Counted from the first letter of the stretch, positions 1 to 5,372 are shown. The stretch: DNA of 9,000 bases from an uncultured Bacteroidota bacterium (GCA_903906615.1 CAIVKT010000308.1:1-9000), one strand, 5' to 3'. Made by a program: numbers and translations. The notes: a model not told the origin generated them from the sequence alone.

Positions 1-705
1 ATTGATTTTGAACAATTTGATGTGCGGCCGGGGCAGATCTATTTTATGATACCGGGGCAGGTGCATAGCTGGAATTTTGAGGGGGCTGTTGATGGGTTTG
101 TGATCAACTTCTGTGAAGGCCTGTTTCGCTCCTTCCTTGCTGATGAGCAATACCTCGAAAAATATGGTTTCCTGAGAGGGGTAGCGCAGGAGAGTGTCCG
201 ACTGTTGCAGGGCAATGCTTATACCACCGCAATGGTGATTTTTGAAAAGATAGTCAATGAAGTAAAAAGCACTGATGCCGCCAGCCTTGATCTTATACGC
301 GCCTGCCTGCTGGAGCTCTTCATTACCGTATCGCGCAACAGCCCCGGCTATGCGACCCAAAAAGCGCCGCTGCAAAACCAACTGATCTTATTCAATTTCA
401 GAAAGCTGGTAGACAGTTATTATGCCGAAAAGAGATTACCCAAGGAGTACGCAGCCATGTTGTACATAACGCCGAACCACCTGAATGCCCTGTGCAAAGA
501 CCTGCTAGGCAAGCCTGCGGGAGAGCTGATCCGCGACAGGATATTGCTGGAGGCTAAAAGGCTGCTGATCAATGCCGGGCAGAGTATCTCGGATACAGCG
601 CTGCAATTGAATTTTTCAGATAATTCTCATTTCACCAAGTTTTTTAAAAAGTGTACACATGTTACACCCGAAGAGTTCAGAAAGAATTCGGGCGGGCATG
701 TTTAA
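1..705 (+). CDS. AraC-family transcriptional regulator, 5' part missing
   Basis: The reading frame is open from base 1, and the 234 visible residues lack the protein's beginning. The GTG at 22 is internal, not the start. Fragment residues 1-25 (IDFEQFDVRPGQIYFMIPGQ followed by VHSW) match the last strands of the cupin-like sensor domain of Bacteroidota AraC regulators. About 50 N-terminal residues are probably outside the window. The C-terminus carries the two helix-turn-helix units of the AraC/XylS DNA-binding domain, at about 147-185 (LPKEYAAMLYITPNHLNALC) and 195-230 (SISDTALQLNFSDNSHFTKF then FKKCTHVTPEEFRK). It should bind DNA as a ligand-responsive regulator; its ligand and targets cannot be told from the sequence. 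Its TAA (703-705) overlaps the start of the DUF983-type gene, which suggests the two are cotranscribed. Family assignment is firm. Confidence 0.93.
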   Translation: MDFEQFDVRPGQIYFMIPGQVHSWNFEGAVDGFVINFCEGLFRSFLADEQYLEKYGFLRGVAQESVRLLQGNAYTTAMVIFEKIVNEVKSTDAASLDLIRACLLELFITVSRNSPGYATQKAPLQNQLILFNFRKLVDSYYAEKRLPKEYAAMLYITPNHLNALCKDLLGKPAGELIRDRILLEAKRLLINAGQSISDTALQLNFSDNSHFTKFFKKCTHVTPEEFRKNSGGHV

Positions 706-1117
706 AACCAAGTATATGCAAACAGAACATGCACATCCCGGCCTATTGTGGAGTATAGTGGCTGATAAATGCCCGCATTGCCGTAAGGGCAACCTCTTCC
801 TCAATCCTAACCCTTATGACCTGAGAACAACGATGCAAATGCCCGAGAGCTGCCCGGTATGCGGACAGAAGTTTGAATTGCAAACAGGGTTCTATTTTGG
901 TACGGGTTTTGTGAGCTATGGGCTTACTGTATTTTTCAGTGGTGTTACATTTGTACTGTGGTGGTTCACTATTGGTATGTCCATCCGCGACAACCGGGTG
1001 TGGTGGTGGCTGGGTATCAATGCAGCATTGCTTATACTACTGCAACCACCAATACAGCGTTTGGCACGGTCGATATGGATAGCACTGTTTGTGCGGTATG
1101 ATAAGAGCAAGGAATGA
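698..1117 (+). CDS. DUF983-type zinc-ribbon membrane protein
   Basis: This is a 139-residue protein from the ATG at 698. Two CxxC pairs, CPHC at 25-28 and CPVC at 52-55, form a likely zinc ribbon, followed by two hydrophobic segments at about 71-93 and 101-122 with a short loop (SIRDNR) between. Pair spacing, the GTGF region before the first helix and the length all fit the DUF983 family, which is common in Bacteroidota and has no established function. The first ATG at 659 lies deep inside the upstream araC-type gene and is unlikely. The ATG at 698 overlaps that gene's stop by 8 nt, fitting translational coupling. The ATG at 716 (120 bp downstream residues unaffected) is an alternative start that would remove six residues. 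No strong ribosome binding site decides between them. The family call is confident; the role is unknown. Confidence 0.85.
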   Translation: MFKTKYMQTEHAHPGLLWSIVADKCPHCRKGNLFLNPNPYDLRTTMQMPESCPVCGQKFELQTGFYFGTGFVSYGLTVFFSGVTFVLWWFTIGMSIRDNRVWWWLGINAALLILLQPPIQRLARSIWIALFVRYDKSKE

Positions 1118-1128
1118 GTTACAAAAAA

Positions 1129-1150
1129 GGAGCTGCGATGATGCAGCTCC
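1129..1150 (-). terminator. Hairpin terminator between convergent genes
   Basis: A perfect 8-bp stem, GGAGCTGC (1129-1136) with GCAGCTCC (1143-1150), encloses a 6-nt loop. On the minus strand the stem is followed by a run of T (complement of the A-run 1123-1128), the form of an intrinsic terminator for the gene at 1181-1603. On the plus strand it is followed by TATATTT, so it may also end the DUF983-type transcript. Confidence 0.85.
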
Positions 1151-1180
1151 TATATTTCAAAAGTCAATGTGGTTGATGTA

Positions 1181-1603
1181 TTACACTTCAGTATTAACAA
1201 CTTCCATTTCTACTATTTTGTTTTTGCCATCCAGCTCATTTCTCACCAGCTTGATGAGGTCCATGAACTCTGCTTTTACTACGGCTTCGAGTGTCTTTTT
1301 ATCTACCCAGTCATATTCTTTGAAGAATATGTCTTTGCGCCTTTTCGCGTTGTTCTCCAGTTGAATATCGTATGTAGGGATGCAGTTCTTGACCACGGCT
1401 GCACGCTTAGGCATAGACGAATCTTCGAGGCTAAGCATTACCCTTACCTTAGGGTACGCTTCATACCCCAGTGTGAAGTAGACATCGAACGGGCCTTTTA
1501 TGGCGATCCAATGAGTGGTTTGGCGGGCAAACAGGAATTCGTTGCTTGCAGGATCCTTGAACTTTACGTGTCTGAGCTGGCCTTTAAAATATTCTATATC
1601 CAT
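1181..1603 (-). CDS. Hypothetical protein, 140 aa, unrecognised
   Basis: I do not recognise this protein. It is 140 residues, soluble, rich in charged residues, with no signal peptide or membrane segment. The N-terminal half looks beta-rich (GQLRHVKFKD, HWIAIKGPFDVYFTLGYEAY, KVRVMLSLED). The C-terminal half has a Lys/Arg stretch (NAKRRKDIFFKEYDW) and a likely amphipathic helix at about 101-125 (DKKTLEAVVKAEFMDLIKLV). Coding is supported by balanced amino-acid composition, by the terminator 30 bp past its stop, and by the poor composition of the overlapping plus-strand frame. It lies 43 bp downstream of the tRNA terminator. I see no TAnnTTTG box in that gap, so it may depend partly on read-through from the tRNA. 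No function is proposed. Confidence 0.75.
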   Translation of the reverse strand: MDIEYFKGQLRHVKFKDPASNEFLFARQTTHWIAIKGPFDVYFTLGYEAYPKVRVMLSLEDSSMPKRAAVVKNCIPTYDIQLENNAKRRKDIFFKEYDWVDKKTLEAVVKAEFMDLIKLVRNELDGKNKIVEMEVVNTEV

Positions 1604-1646
1604 ATGTACTTAATTTTAACTTTTATACGCCGCTTAAAACAAGAAA

Positions 1647-1670
1647 GGGGTTTCGATTACTCGAAACCCC
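1647..1670 (-). terminator. Intrinsic terminator of the tRNA gene
   Basis: A perfect 10-bp stem, GGGGTTTCGA (1647-1656) with TCGAAACCCC (1661-1670), has a 4-nt loop. On the minus strand it is followed by a T-rich tail (TTTCTTGTTTT). It lies 57 bp beyond the tRNA 3' end. The core GGTTTCG/CGAAACC is the same as in the terminator at 2453-2492. Confidence 0.85.
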
Positions 1671-1727
1671 TCAGGTTCAAAATGTGTTCAATAAATAAGG
1701 CCTCACTTGCGTTTTGACCTCTTTCTG

Positions 1728-1801
1728 TGGTCCCACTCGGGTTTGAACCAAGGACCCCCTGATTATGAGTCAGGTGCTCTAACCAACTGAGCTATAGGAC
1801 C
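1728..1801 (-). tRNA. tRNA with CAU anticodon, probably tRNA-Ile2 (or elongator Met)
   Basis: A complete 74-nt cloverleaf can be folded on the minus strand: acceptor GGTCCTA with TGGGACC, D arm GCTC/GAGC, anticodon stem CCTGA/TCAGG with loop CTCATAA (anticodon CAT), 5-nt variable loop, T stem CTTGG/CCGAG (one G-U) with loop TTCAAAC, and discriminator A at 1728. The 3' CCA is not encoded (ACAG follows). The acceptor and anticodon stems pair fully, so this is not an initiator tRNA (those have a mismatched first pair). CAU occurs in both elongator tRNA-Met and AUA-decoding tRNA-Ile2, whose C34 is converted to lysidine by TilS. The pairs C4-G69 and C5-G68 resemble the TilS-recognised acceptor of tRNA-Ile2 and tilt me to Ile. 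Promoter and terminator flank it. Confidence 0.95.
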
Positions 1802-1802
1802 G

Positions 1803-1823
1803 TTGACGTTTTAGCAACGTCAA
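1803..1823 (-). promoter_or_regulatory. Hairpin in the 5' leader of the tRNA precursor
   Basis: An 8-bp perfect inverted repeat, TTGACGTT (1803-1810) and AACGTCAA (1816-1823), has a 5-nt loop. It sits one base upstream of the tRNA 5' end and just downstream of the predicted start site, so nearly the whole 5' leader would fold into this hairpin next to the RNase P cleavage point. The structure is seen directly; any effect on processing is inference. Confidence 0.6.
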
Positions 1824-1832
1824 TTAGGGCTG

Positions 1833-1840
1833 CAAATGTA
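1833..1840 (-). promoter_or_regulatory. -7 promoter box of the tRNA gene (TACATTTG)
   Basis: On the minus strand TACATTTG matches the Bacteroidota -7 consensus TAnnTTTG exactly and is followed by CA, as at the rimP promoter. Transcription would begin about 4-7 nt further on, leaving a leader of about 25 nt before the tRNA. No clear TTG -33 element is visible at the expected distance. Confidence 0.75.
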
Positions 1841-1877
1841 GGTGATTTTTGTAAAAGAAAAAACATTCTCTCTGCAT

Positions 1878-1918
1878 AAATGAAAAGGGCCATACTCACG
1901 CATGTCCCTTTTTCATTT
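1878..1918 (-). terminator. Probable terminator of the Thr-rich protein gene
   Basis: AAATGAAAAGGG (1878-1889) pairs with CCCTTTTTCATTT (1906-1918) with one bulged T, and a CAT/ATG pairing (1891-1893 with 1902-1904) extends the stem inward. It starts 16 bp past the stop of the gene at 1934-2242. The AT-rich outer stem supplies the A and U tracts of an intrinsic terminator. Confidence 0.6.
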
Positions 1919-1933
1919 TATATACAATATAGC

Positions 1934-2242
1934 TTAATCTTCTTTTATTGTTGTGGTAGTGGTAGTGGTCCTTGAAACTACAGAATTGGATACTTTTTTG
2001 CTGCTGCTTGCTACTGCGGCAATGATGATGACGAGTAACACTACACCGGCAACTACCCATACCATGGGGTTGCTGTACCACATTGGATCGGGTGTGGTGG
2101 CGGTAGATGTGGCAGTATGGGTGGCGGTTGTTTCCGATGTAGTTCCTCCTCCGGCATCCTGGGCCATACTATAATAGCCGGAACAAAGGCAGGCGAAGAG
2201 AACAAATAATTTTAAGCTGATACCCTGAATAGTGGTTTTCAT
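1934..2242 (-). CDS. Small exported Thr-rich protein with one membrane helix
   Basis: A 102-residue protein I do not recognise as a named family. Residues 1-27 form a signal peptide (positive start MKTTIQGISLK, hydrophobic core LFVLFACLC, likely cleavage after SMA at 27, followed by QD as is common in Bacteroidota). A Gly/Thr/Ser-rich stretch follows at 30-50 (TSETTATHTATSTATT), then a membrane helix at about 58-79 (NPMVWVVAGVVLLVIIIAAV). The C-terminal tail contains SSKK, a run of seven Thr (92-98) and ends IKED. The mature product should be a small inner-membrane protein with a short Thr-rich outer segment. The seven-Thr tract is encoded by a low-complexity repeat and may vary in length. 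The ATG at 2242 is chosen because the signal peptide begins there. The function is unknown. Confidence 0.75.
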   Translation of the reverse strand: MKTTIQGISLKLFVLFACLCSGYYSMAQDAGGGTTSETTATHTATSTATTPDPMWYSNPMVWVVAGVVLLVIIIAAVASSSKKVSNSVVSRTTTTTTTIKED

Positions 2243-2302
2243 GATCGTGTTTTTTATGGTTCGGTATAGTGCATTAAAAAGTATGCCAAACGGTGGTATT
2301 AT

Positions 2303-2310
2303 TACTTTTG
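2303..2310 (+). promoter_or_regulatory. Plus-strand -7 box with no annotated gene downstream
   Basis: TACTTTTG matches TAnnTTTG exactly on the plus strand, about 60 bp upstream of the divergent gene at 1934-2242. No plus-strand gene follows before the terminator at 2453-2492. It may start a small transcript or be a chance match in AT-rich sequence. Confidence 0.35.
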
Positions 2311-2315
2311 TATCT

Positions 2316-2492
2316 ATTATTGATACCTGCGGTACAGGTTTTTGTACTTTCTAAAGAAACACCGGTTGACTTTAATATACTGCCAAAGGGAGCGATGGCT
2401 ATAGCAAATGTGGCAGACGGCAAGCGATAAGTTGCTCTTATATATTCCAATAAAACAGTAAAGGTTTCGTGTGATCGAAACCTTTACTGTTT
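2316..2492 (+). ncRNA. Possible small orphan transcript
   Basis: This interval, part of a 270-bp stretch with no confident gene, lies between an exact -7 box (2303-2310) and a strong bidirectional hairpin terminator (2453-2492). Near its start is a 5-bp hairpin, ACCTG (2325-2329) with CAGGT (2335-2339), followed by five T, which could act as an early terminator. An 11-codon ORF (2395-2430, MAIANVADGKR) is preceded by AGGGAG four bases upstream of its ATG, unusually SD-like for this phylum. The transcript could be an sRNA, a small-peptide mRNA or the remains of a lost gene. The start is estimated from the box. Evidence is positional only. Confidence 0.25.
2453..2492 (-). terminator. Strong bidirectional terminator after the SDR gene
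   Basis: A perfect 17-bp inverted repeat (2453-2469 with 2476-2492) encloses a 6-nt loop (TGTGAT). It is flanked by A-runs and T-runs on both sides, so it can work in either direction. It lies 20 bp past the stop of the oxidoreductase gene. Confidence 0.9.
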
Positions 2493-2512
2493 AAGTATCT
2501 ACGGATACCTGA

Positions 2513-3277
2513 TCACCACGGTATCGTTGCGTTTTCCCAGCGCGTGAAAGTGCCTGTGGGACCGTCCGGGCCAAGCAATGCAACACGTACCACTTCACGA
2601 GAGCCGTCCTCTACAGATTGCGTACCCTCGTAGCCGTTAAGGTTTGTCTTAGTGAAACCGGGAGAAACTAAGTTGACTTTGATCCCTGTGCCTTCCAACT
2701 CTACCATCATAGCCAGTGTCATAGCGTTGAGGGCAGTCTTGGAGGCAGAATAACCAGGGCCGAAAGACTTGTGATACGGGCCGGCCGGGTCTGCGTTCAA
2801 CGCCAGTGAGCCGACCCCGCTTGACACATTGACAATGCGGGCATCCGACGACCCGCGCAGCAGTGGAAGCATAGCCTGGTATACAGCAAGCACACCAAAT
2901 ACGTTGGTTTCCCATATGGCGCGTACTTCATCCAGCGACACATTGCCGGCACGGCTTATCTTATGATATTCCTCCAGCGACAACTTATCCTTCCTTGTAT
3001 TTGATATAGCTGCGTTGTTTACGAGCAGGTCGAGATGACCGAACTCTTTACGGATGTACTCTGCAGCCGCGGCAATAGACCCGCTGTCTGTCACATCTAT
3101 TTGCAGCGCAGTAGTTCCTGCGCCTATTTCTTTTGCCGCAGCCTCGCCACGCTCCAGGTTGCGCGAACCTACCAGCACAGTAATGCCGTTTGCCACAAGC
3201 TCCTTTGCGACTTGCAGGCCCACTCCCTGGTTAGCGCCTGTAACAAGTGCGATACGTTTTTGATTTTCGTTTGCCAT
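2513..3277 (-). CDS. Short-chain dehydrogenase/reductase (SDR), NAD(P)-dependent
   Basis: A full-length 254-residue classical SDR with a Rossmann fold. The cofactor motif TGxxxGxG is at 13-20 (TGANQGVG), an Asp-Val pair for the adenine ring at 61-62, NNAA at 87-90, and the catalytic residues Asn125, Ser152 or Ser153, Tyr176 and Lys180 (YSASK). Arg39 after the second strand (GSRN) favours NADPH over NADH. There is an insertion of about 20 residues after NNAA (SNTRKDKLSLEEYHKISRAG) and a segment before the active-site Tyr (NADPAGPYHKSFGPG), as in carbonyl-reductase-like SDRs that reduce small aldehydes or ketones. The substrate cannot be assigned. An AraC-type gene lies 90 bp upstream on the same strand and is the likely regulator. 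The gene has its own candidate promoter overlapping that gene's stop, and a strong terminator. Confidence 0.93.
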   Translation of the reverse strand: MANENQKRIALVTGANQGVGLQVAKELVANGITVLVGSRNLERGEAAAKEIGAGTTALQIDVTDSGSIAAAAEYIRKEFGHLDLLVNNAAISNTRKDKLSLEEYHKISRAGNVSLDEVRAIWETNVFGVLAVYQAMLPLLRGSSDARIVNVSSGVGSLALNADPAGPYHKSFGPGYSASKTALNAMTLAMMVELEGTGIKVNLVSPGFTKTNLNGYEGTQSVEDGSREVVRVALLGPDGPTGTFTRWENATIPW

Positions 3278-3362
3278 AATTGCTTTCTTAAAATTTATGA
3301 AGCAAAGCTCCGCCTAAAACAGTATCTCAGTTAACGAGAATCAAACCAATAAGTATGATTTT

Positions 3363-3370
3363 CAAACCTA
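3363..3370 (-). promoter_or_regulatory. Candidate -7 box for the SDR gene (TAGGTTTG)
   Basis: On the minus strand TAGGTTTG matches TAnnTTTG exactly. Its first three bases are the TAG stop codon of the upstream AraC-type gene (3368-3370). A start about 5 nt downstream would give an 80-nt leader for the SDR mRNA. A near match (TTGGTTTG) lies at 3342-3349. Confidence 0.5.
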
Positions 3371-4243
3371 TTGCTTTATCCTCCTAAAAGAATTGGGCGT
3401 GCAGCCCGTCACCCGTTTGAAGTAATTATTAAAGTAGGTGGGGTATTCGAAGCCAAGGCTGTAAGCAATATCGGCGACACTCCAGTCGGTATGCTGCAAA
3501 AGGGCTTTTGCTTCGCCAGCTATGCGCTCTGCTATGTGCACAGATGTTGGCTTACCGGTCACTTCTTTTACGGACCGGTTGAGGTAGTTGGTATGCACGG
3601 ATAGCCCTGTGGCAAAGTCCTGGGCCGTTCTTAGCTTCAACGGCTCATCTGTGCGCTCAGTAGGAAACTGCTTTTCCAGTAATTCCATAAATAAATGGGT
3701 GATCCTGGTGGCTGCGTTCTTTTGCTTCATGCCCGCCTGCGGGTGTATGCTCATGGCTTCATAAATGATGAGCTCTACACATTTCCTCAGTGTCTCGTGC
3801 TTGTGGCTATCATTACCATTTTGTACATACAGCATCTTTTTATAAAGACCGGACAAGAATGCCTGCTGTTCGCGATCCACATGAATTACGGGCATACCGT
3901 CAAATGCAAAAAATGGTGCGTGCTGCAAACTGTCTGTCCACTCCGGGCTGCCAATAAAATCCTCGGTAAACAGGCATGCCTGGCTCTTCTGCAACTTGTG
4001 TAGCCATACTGTATATGGCACATTGGGGTTGCCGAAAGTCAACATTGTGCCGCTTGTATTGATCGTTTGGTCACCATATTGGATGGTCATATCACCGGTT
4101 GACAGCGCTATTTTATAAATATCCCGCCTCCCGGAATGTGGGGGCCTGTTTACAACGTTTGACATTTCATGCATTTTAAAACCTTTCAGTTTTATCTCTT
4201 CAATAATCGAGTCCGATAATTCAACCACTGCTTGTCCTGCCAT
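3368..4243 (-). CDS. AraC-family transcriptional regulator
   Basis: A complete 291-residue regulator. Residues 40-125 contain the cupin-like sensor fold (IYKIALSTGDMTIQYGDQTI, TMLTFGNPNVPY), and 205-290 the AraC/XylS DNA-binding domain with two helix-turn-helix units: 205-230 (RTAQDFATGLSVHTNYLNRS) and 253-288 (DWSVADIAYSLGFEYPTYFN, then YFKRVTGCTPNSFRR, the family signature). The start at 4243 gives the expected length, and a consensus -7 box lies only 4 nt upstream of it; Met24 is a less likely alternative. The gene is followed 90 bp later by the SDR gene on the same strand, the common arrangement of an AraC-type regulator next to a reductase it controls, though that link is inference. It is divergent from the HAD gene and shares a 137-bp intergenic region with it. 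Confidence 0.93.
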   Translation of the reverse strand: MAGQAVVELSDSIIEEIKLKGFKMHEMSNVVNRPPHSGRRDIYKIALSTGDMTIQYGDQTINTSGTMLTFGNPNVPYTVWLHKLQKSQACLFTEDFIGSPEWTDSLQHAPFFAFDGMPVIHVDREQQAFLSGLYKKMLYVQNGNDSHKHETLRKCVELIIYEAMSIHPQAGMKQKNAATRITHLFMELLEKQFPTERTDEPLKLRTAQDFATGLSVHTNYLNRSVKEVTGKPTSVHIAERIAGEAKALLQHTDWSVADIAYSLGFEYPTYFNNYFKRVTGCTPNSFRRIKQ

Positions 4244-4247
4244 TCCA

Positions 4248-4255
4248 CAAAATTA
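4248..4255 (-). promoter_or_regulatory. -7 box of the AraC-type gene, next to its start codon
   Basis: On the minus strand TAATTTTG matches TAnnTTTG exactly and ends 4 nt before the ATG (4241-4243). Transcription would begin at or within a few bases of the start codon, implying a leaderless mRNA. A start further downstream, such as Met24, would instead give a leader of about 70 nt. Confidence 0.5.
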
Positions 4256-4365
4256 ATGAAATCAAACCTTACCACGAAACGTGCTATCTTCATTCTAACA
4301 TTCGTAGCTATTTGCTTTGCAGAATAAAAAATGTTCTTTTAACTGTTTATCTCACTCATAATCGG

Positions 4366-4373
4366 CACATTTG
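4366..4373 (+). promoter_or_regulatory. Probable -7 box of the HAD gene (CACATTTG)
   Basis: CACATTTG differs from TAnnTTTG at the first base only. It shares the 9-mer ACATTTGCA with the tRNA and rimP promoters. It ends 7 nt before the ATG at 4381, so the mRNA would have at most a few leader bases. A second one-mismatch box (TTGCTTTG) lies at 4312-4319. Confidence 0.45.
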
Positions 4374-4380
4374 CATCATC

Positions 4381-5007
4381 ATGTTAGAAGGTATAAAACA
4401 TATCATTTTCGACCTGGGCGGGGTACTGCTCAATATAGATTACAAACTCACAGAGCAGGCTTTTATAGATGCCGGCGTCATTGATTTCCCGCAACTCTAT
4501 TCGCAGTTGCAGCAGAGCGATCTTTTTGACCGTTTTGAGATGGGACAGATATCACGGCAAGAGTTTATCACTGCTTTGCAGCAGGCATCGAGCACACCTA
4601 TTACCGAGGCACAGGTATTACATGCCTGGAATGCTATGATACTCGATTACCCACTACGCAGGTTGCAGATACTGCAACAGCTGCGCCTGTATTACGACCT
4701 TGTATTACTGAGCAATACCAACGAGATACATGAAGAGGCATTCAATGCCCTGCTGCTGCGCAACCACGGTATGCCCAACCTGGGTGTGTTCTTTGATAAG
4801 GTGTATCTATCGCACAGGGTTGGGCTGCGCAAGCCTATGGTATCTATTTTTGAGCGCGTGCTGCAGGAGAACGGCTTTAAGCCGGAAGAAACATTATTTA
4901 TAGATGACAGCCCACAGCACATAGCATCGGCCAAACTGATGGGGATACAGACTATTTACTTAGAAAAGGGAATGACCATTGAGGATGATGTGTTTAGGGC
5001 GAAGTAA
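4381..5007 (+). CDS. HAD-superfamily hydrolase, YihX-like
   Basis: A 208-residue haloacid-dehalogenase-type hydrolase, probably a cytosolic phosphatase on a small phosphorylated metabolite. Motif I is FDLGGVLLNID with nucleophile Asp11; the usual second Asp (DxD) is Gly13, as in the DLGNV motif of the E. coli glucose-1-phosphatase YihX. Motif II is SNT (111-113), motif III Lys151 (LRKP), motif IV DD at 175-176. A helical cap at about 20-90 follows motif I, the C1 position of HAD-IA enzymes. The ATG at 4381 is chosen because the fold begins right after it. An in-frame TTG at 4312 would add 23 residues that look non-homologous. The gene is convergent with the DUF4834-like gene. The subfamily is reasonably clear; the substrate is not known. 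Confidence 0.9.
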   Translation: MLEGIKHIIFDLGGVLLNIDYKLTEQAFIDAGVIDFPQLYSQLQQSDLFDRFEMGQISRQEFITALQQASSTPITEAQVLHAWNAMILDYPLRRLQILQQLRLYYDLVLLSNTNEIHEEAFNALLLRNHGMPNLGVFFDKVYLSHRVGLRKPMVSIFERVLQENGFKPEETLFIDDSPQHIASAKLMGIQTIYLEKGMTIEDDVFRAK

Positions 5008-5053
5008 GTTAATTGGATAAAGATTTAATTGGTTAACAAGGGGGAGTTTGGTT

Positions 5054-5080
5054 GGGCGATTTGTTCTGCGCGAACAGCCC
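5054..5080. other. Imperfect hairpin between convergent genes
   Basis: GGGC (5054-5057) pairs with GCCC (5077-5080) and TGTTC (5062-5066) with GAACA (5072-5076), separated by a 4-nt bulge. It lies in the 127-bp gap between the convergent HAD and DUF4834-like genes, where a terminator is expected. No T-run follows on either strand, so I cannot call it an intrinsic terminator. Confidence 0.3.
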
Positions 5081-5134
5081 GGACCCTAAAGGGCAGCATT
5101 ATCTGCAATATGAGTTTTATTTCCCGGGAGAACC

Positions 5135-5365
5135 TTACCTCACTTCCTCATAATCTATGTAATCACCTTTTTTGGGCGCTATAGGCTTGTCATTGGTTTG
5201 GGTGCGCTGCTGCTCCTGGCGGTGCATTTCATTGATCTGGTCCTGCATCTGGCGCAGGCGCGAGCTGGCGGCGGAGGTGACTTTGACAATAGGATAGATA
5301 TAGCGGGAGAACAAGCGTACCAATATCCCTATGACAAATAACCAAGTAATTATCCTGAATAACAT
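5135..5365 (-). CDS. Small membrane protein, DUF4834-like
   Basis: A 76-residue protein with an N-terminal membrane helix (about 3-19, FRIITWLFVIGILVRLF), a Ser/Arg/Gln-rich segment that may form a short coiled coil (about 33-52, AASSRLRQMQDQINEMHRQE), a polar linker and the C-terminal motif GDYIDYEEVR. The N-terminal helix followed by a basic linker and a terminal YxDYEEV is the layout I know from the Bacteroidota DUF4834 family, whose function is unknown. I assign it on that pattern from memory. The ATG at 5365 is supported by a consensus -7 box ending 7 nt upstream. It is divergent from the rimP operon. The product should be anchored in the inner membrane with its tail in the cytoplasm. 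Confidence 0.75.
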   Translation of the reverse strand: MLFRIITWLFVIGILVRLFSRYIYPIVKVTSAASSRLRQMQDQINEMHRQEQQRTQTNDKPIAPKKGDYIDYEEVR

Positions 5366-5372
5366 AAGGGGA

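Noticed and set aside
1169..1717. A 182-residue open frame on the plus strand opposite the hypothetical gene
   Set aside because: It is rich in Phe, Tyr and Cys with no domain, runs through the tRNA terminator hairpin, and the minus-strand frame has normal protein composition and a matching terminator.
1728..1801. tRNA as an attachment site for an integrated element
   Set aside because: I see no integrase gene, no repeat of the tRNA 3' end and no foreign-looking genes on either side.
1953..2174. A 73-residue plus-strand frame that is hydrophobic and Val-rich
   Set aside because: It is the complement of the Thr-rich codons (ACC and ACA read as GGT and TGT/GTG) of the gene at 1934-2242, which has a real signal peptide and membrane helix.
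4312..4380. A 23-residue N-terminal extension of the HAD protein from a TTG
   Set aside because: It has no similarity to HAD proteins and covers the promoter region; the fold starts right after the ATG at 4381.
5077..5094. A GCCC/GGGC hairpin as terminator of the HAD gene
   Set aside because: Only four paired bases around a 10-nt loop, with no T-run after it.
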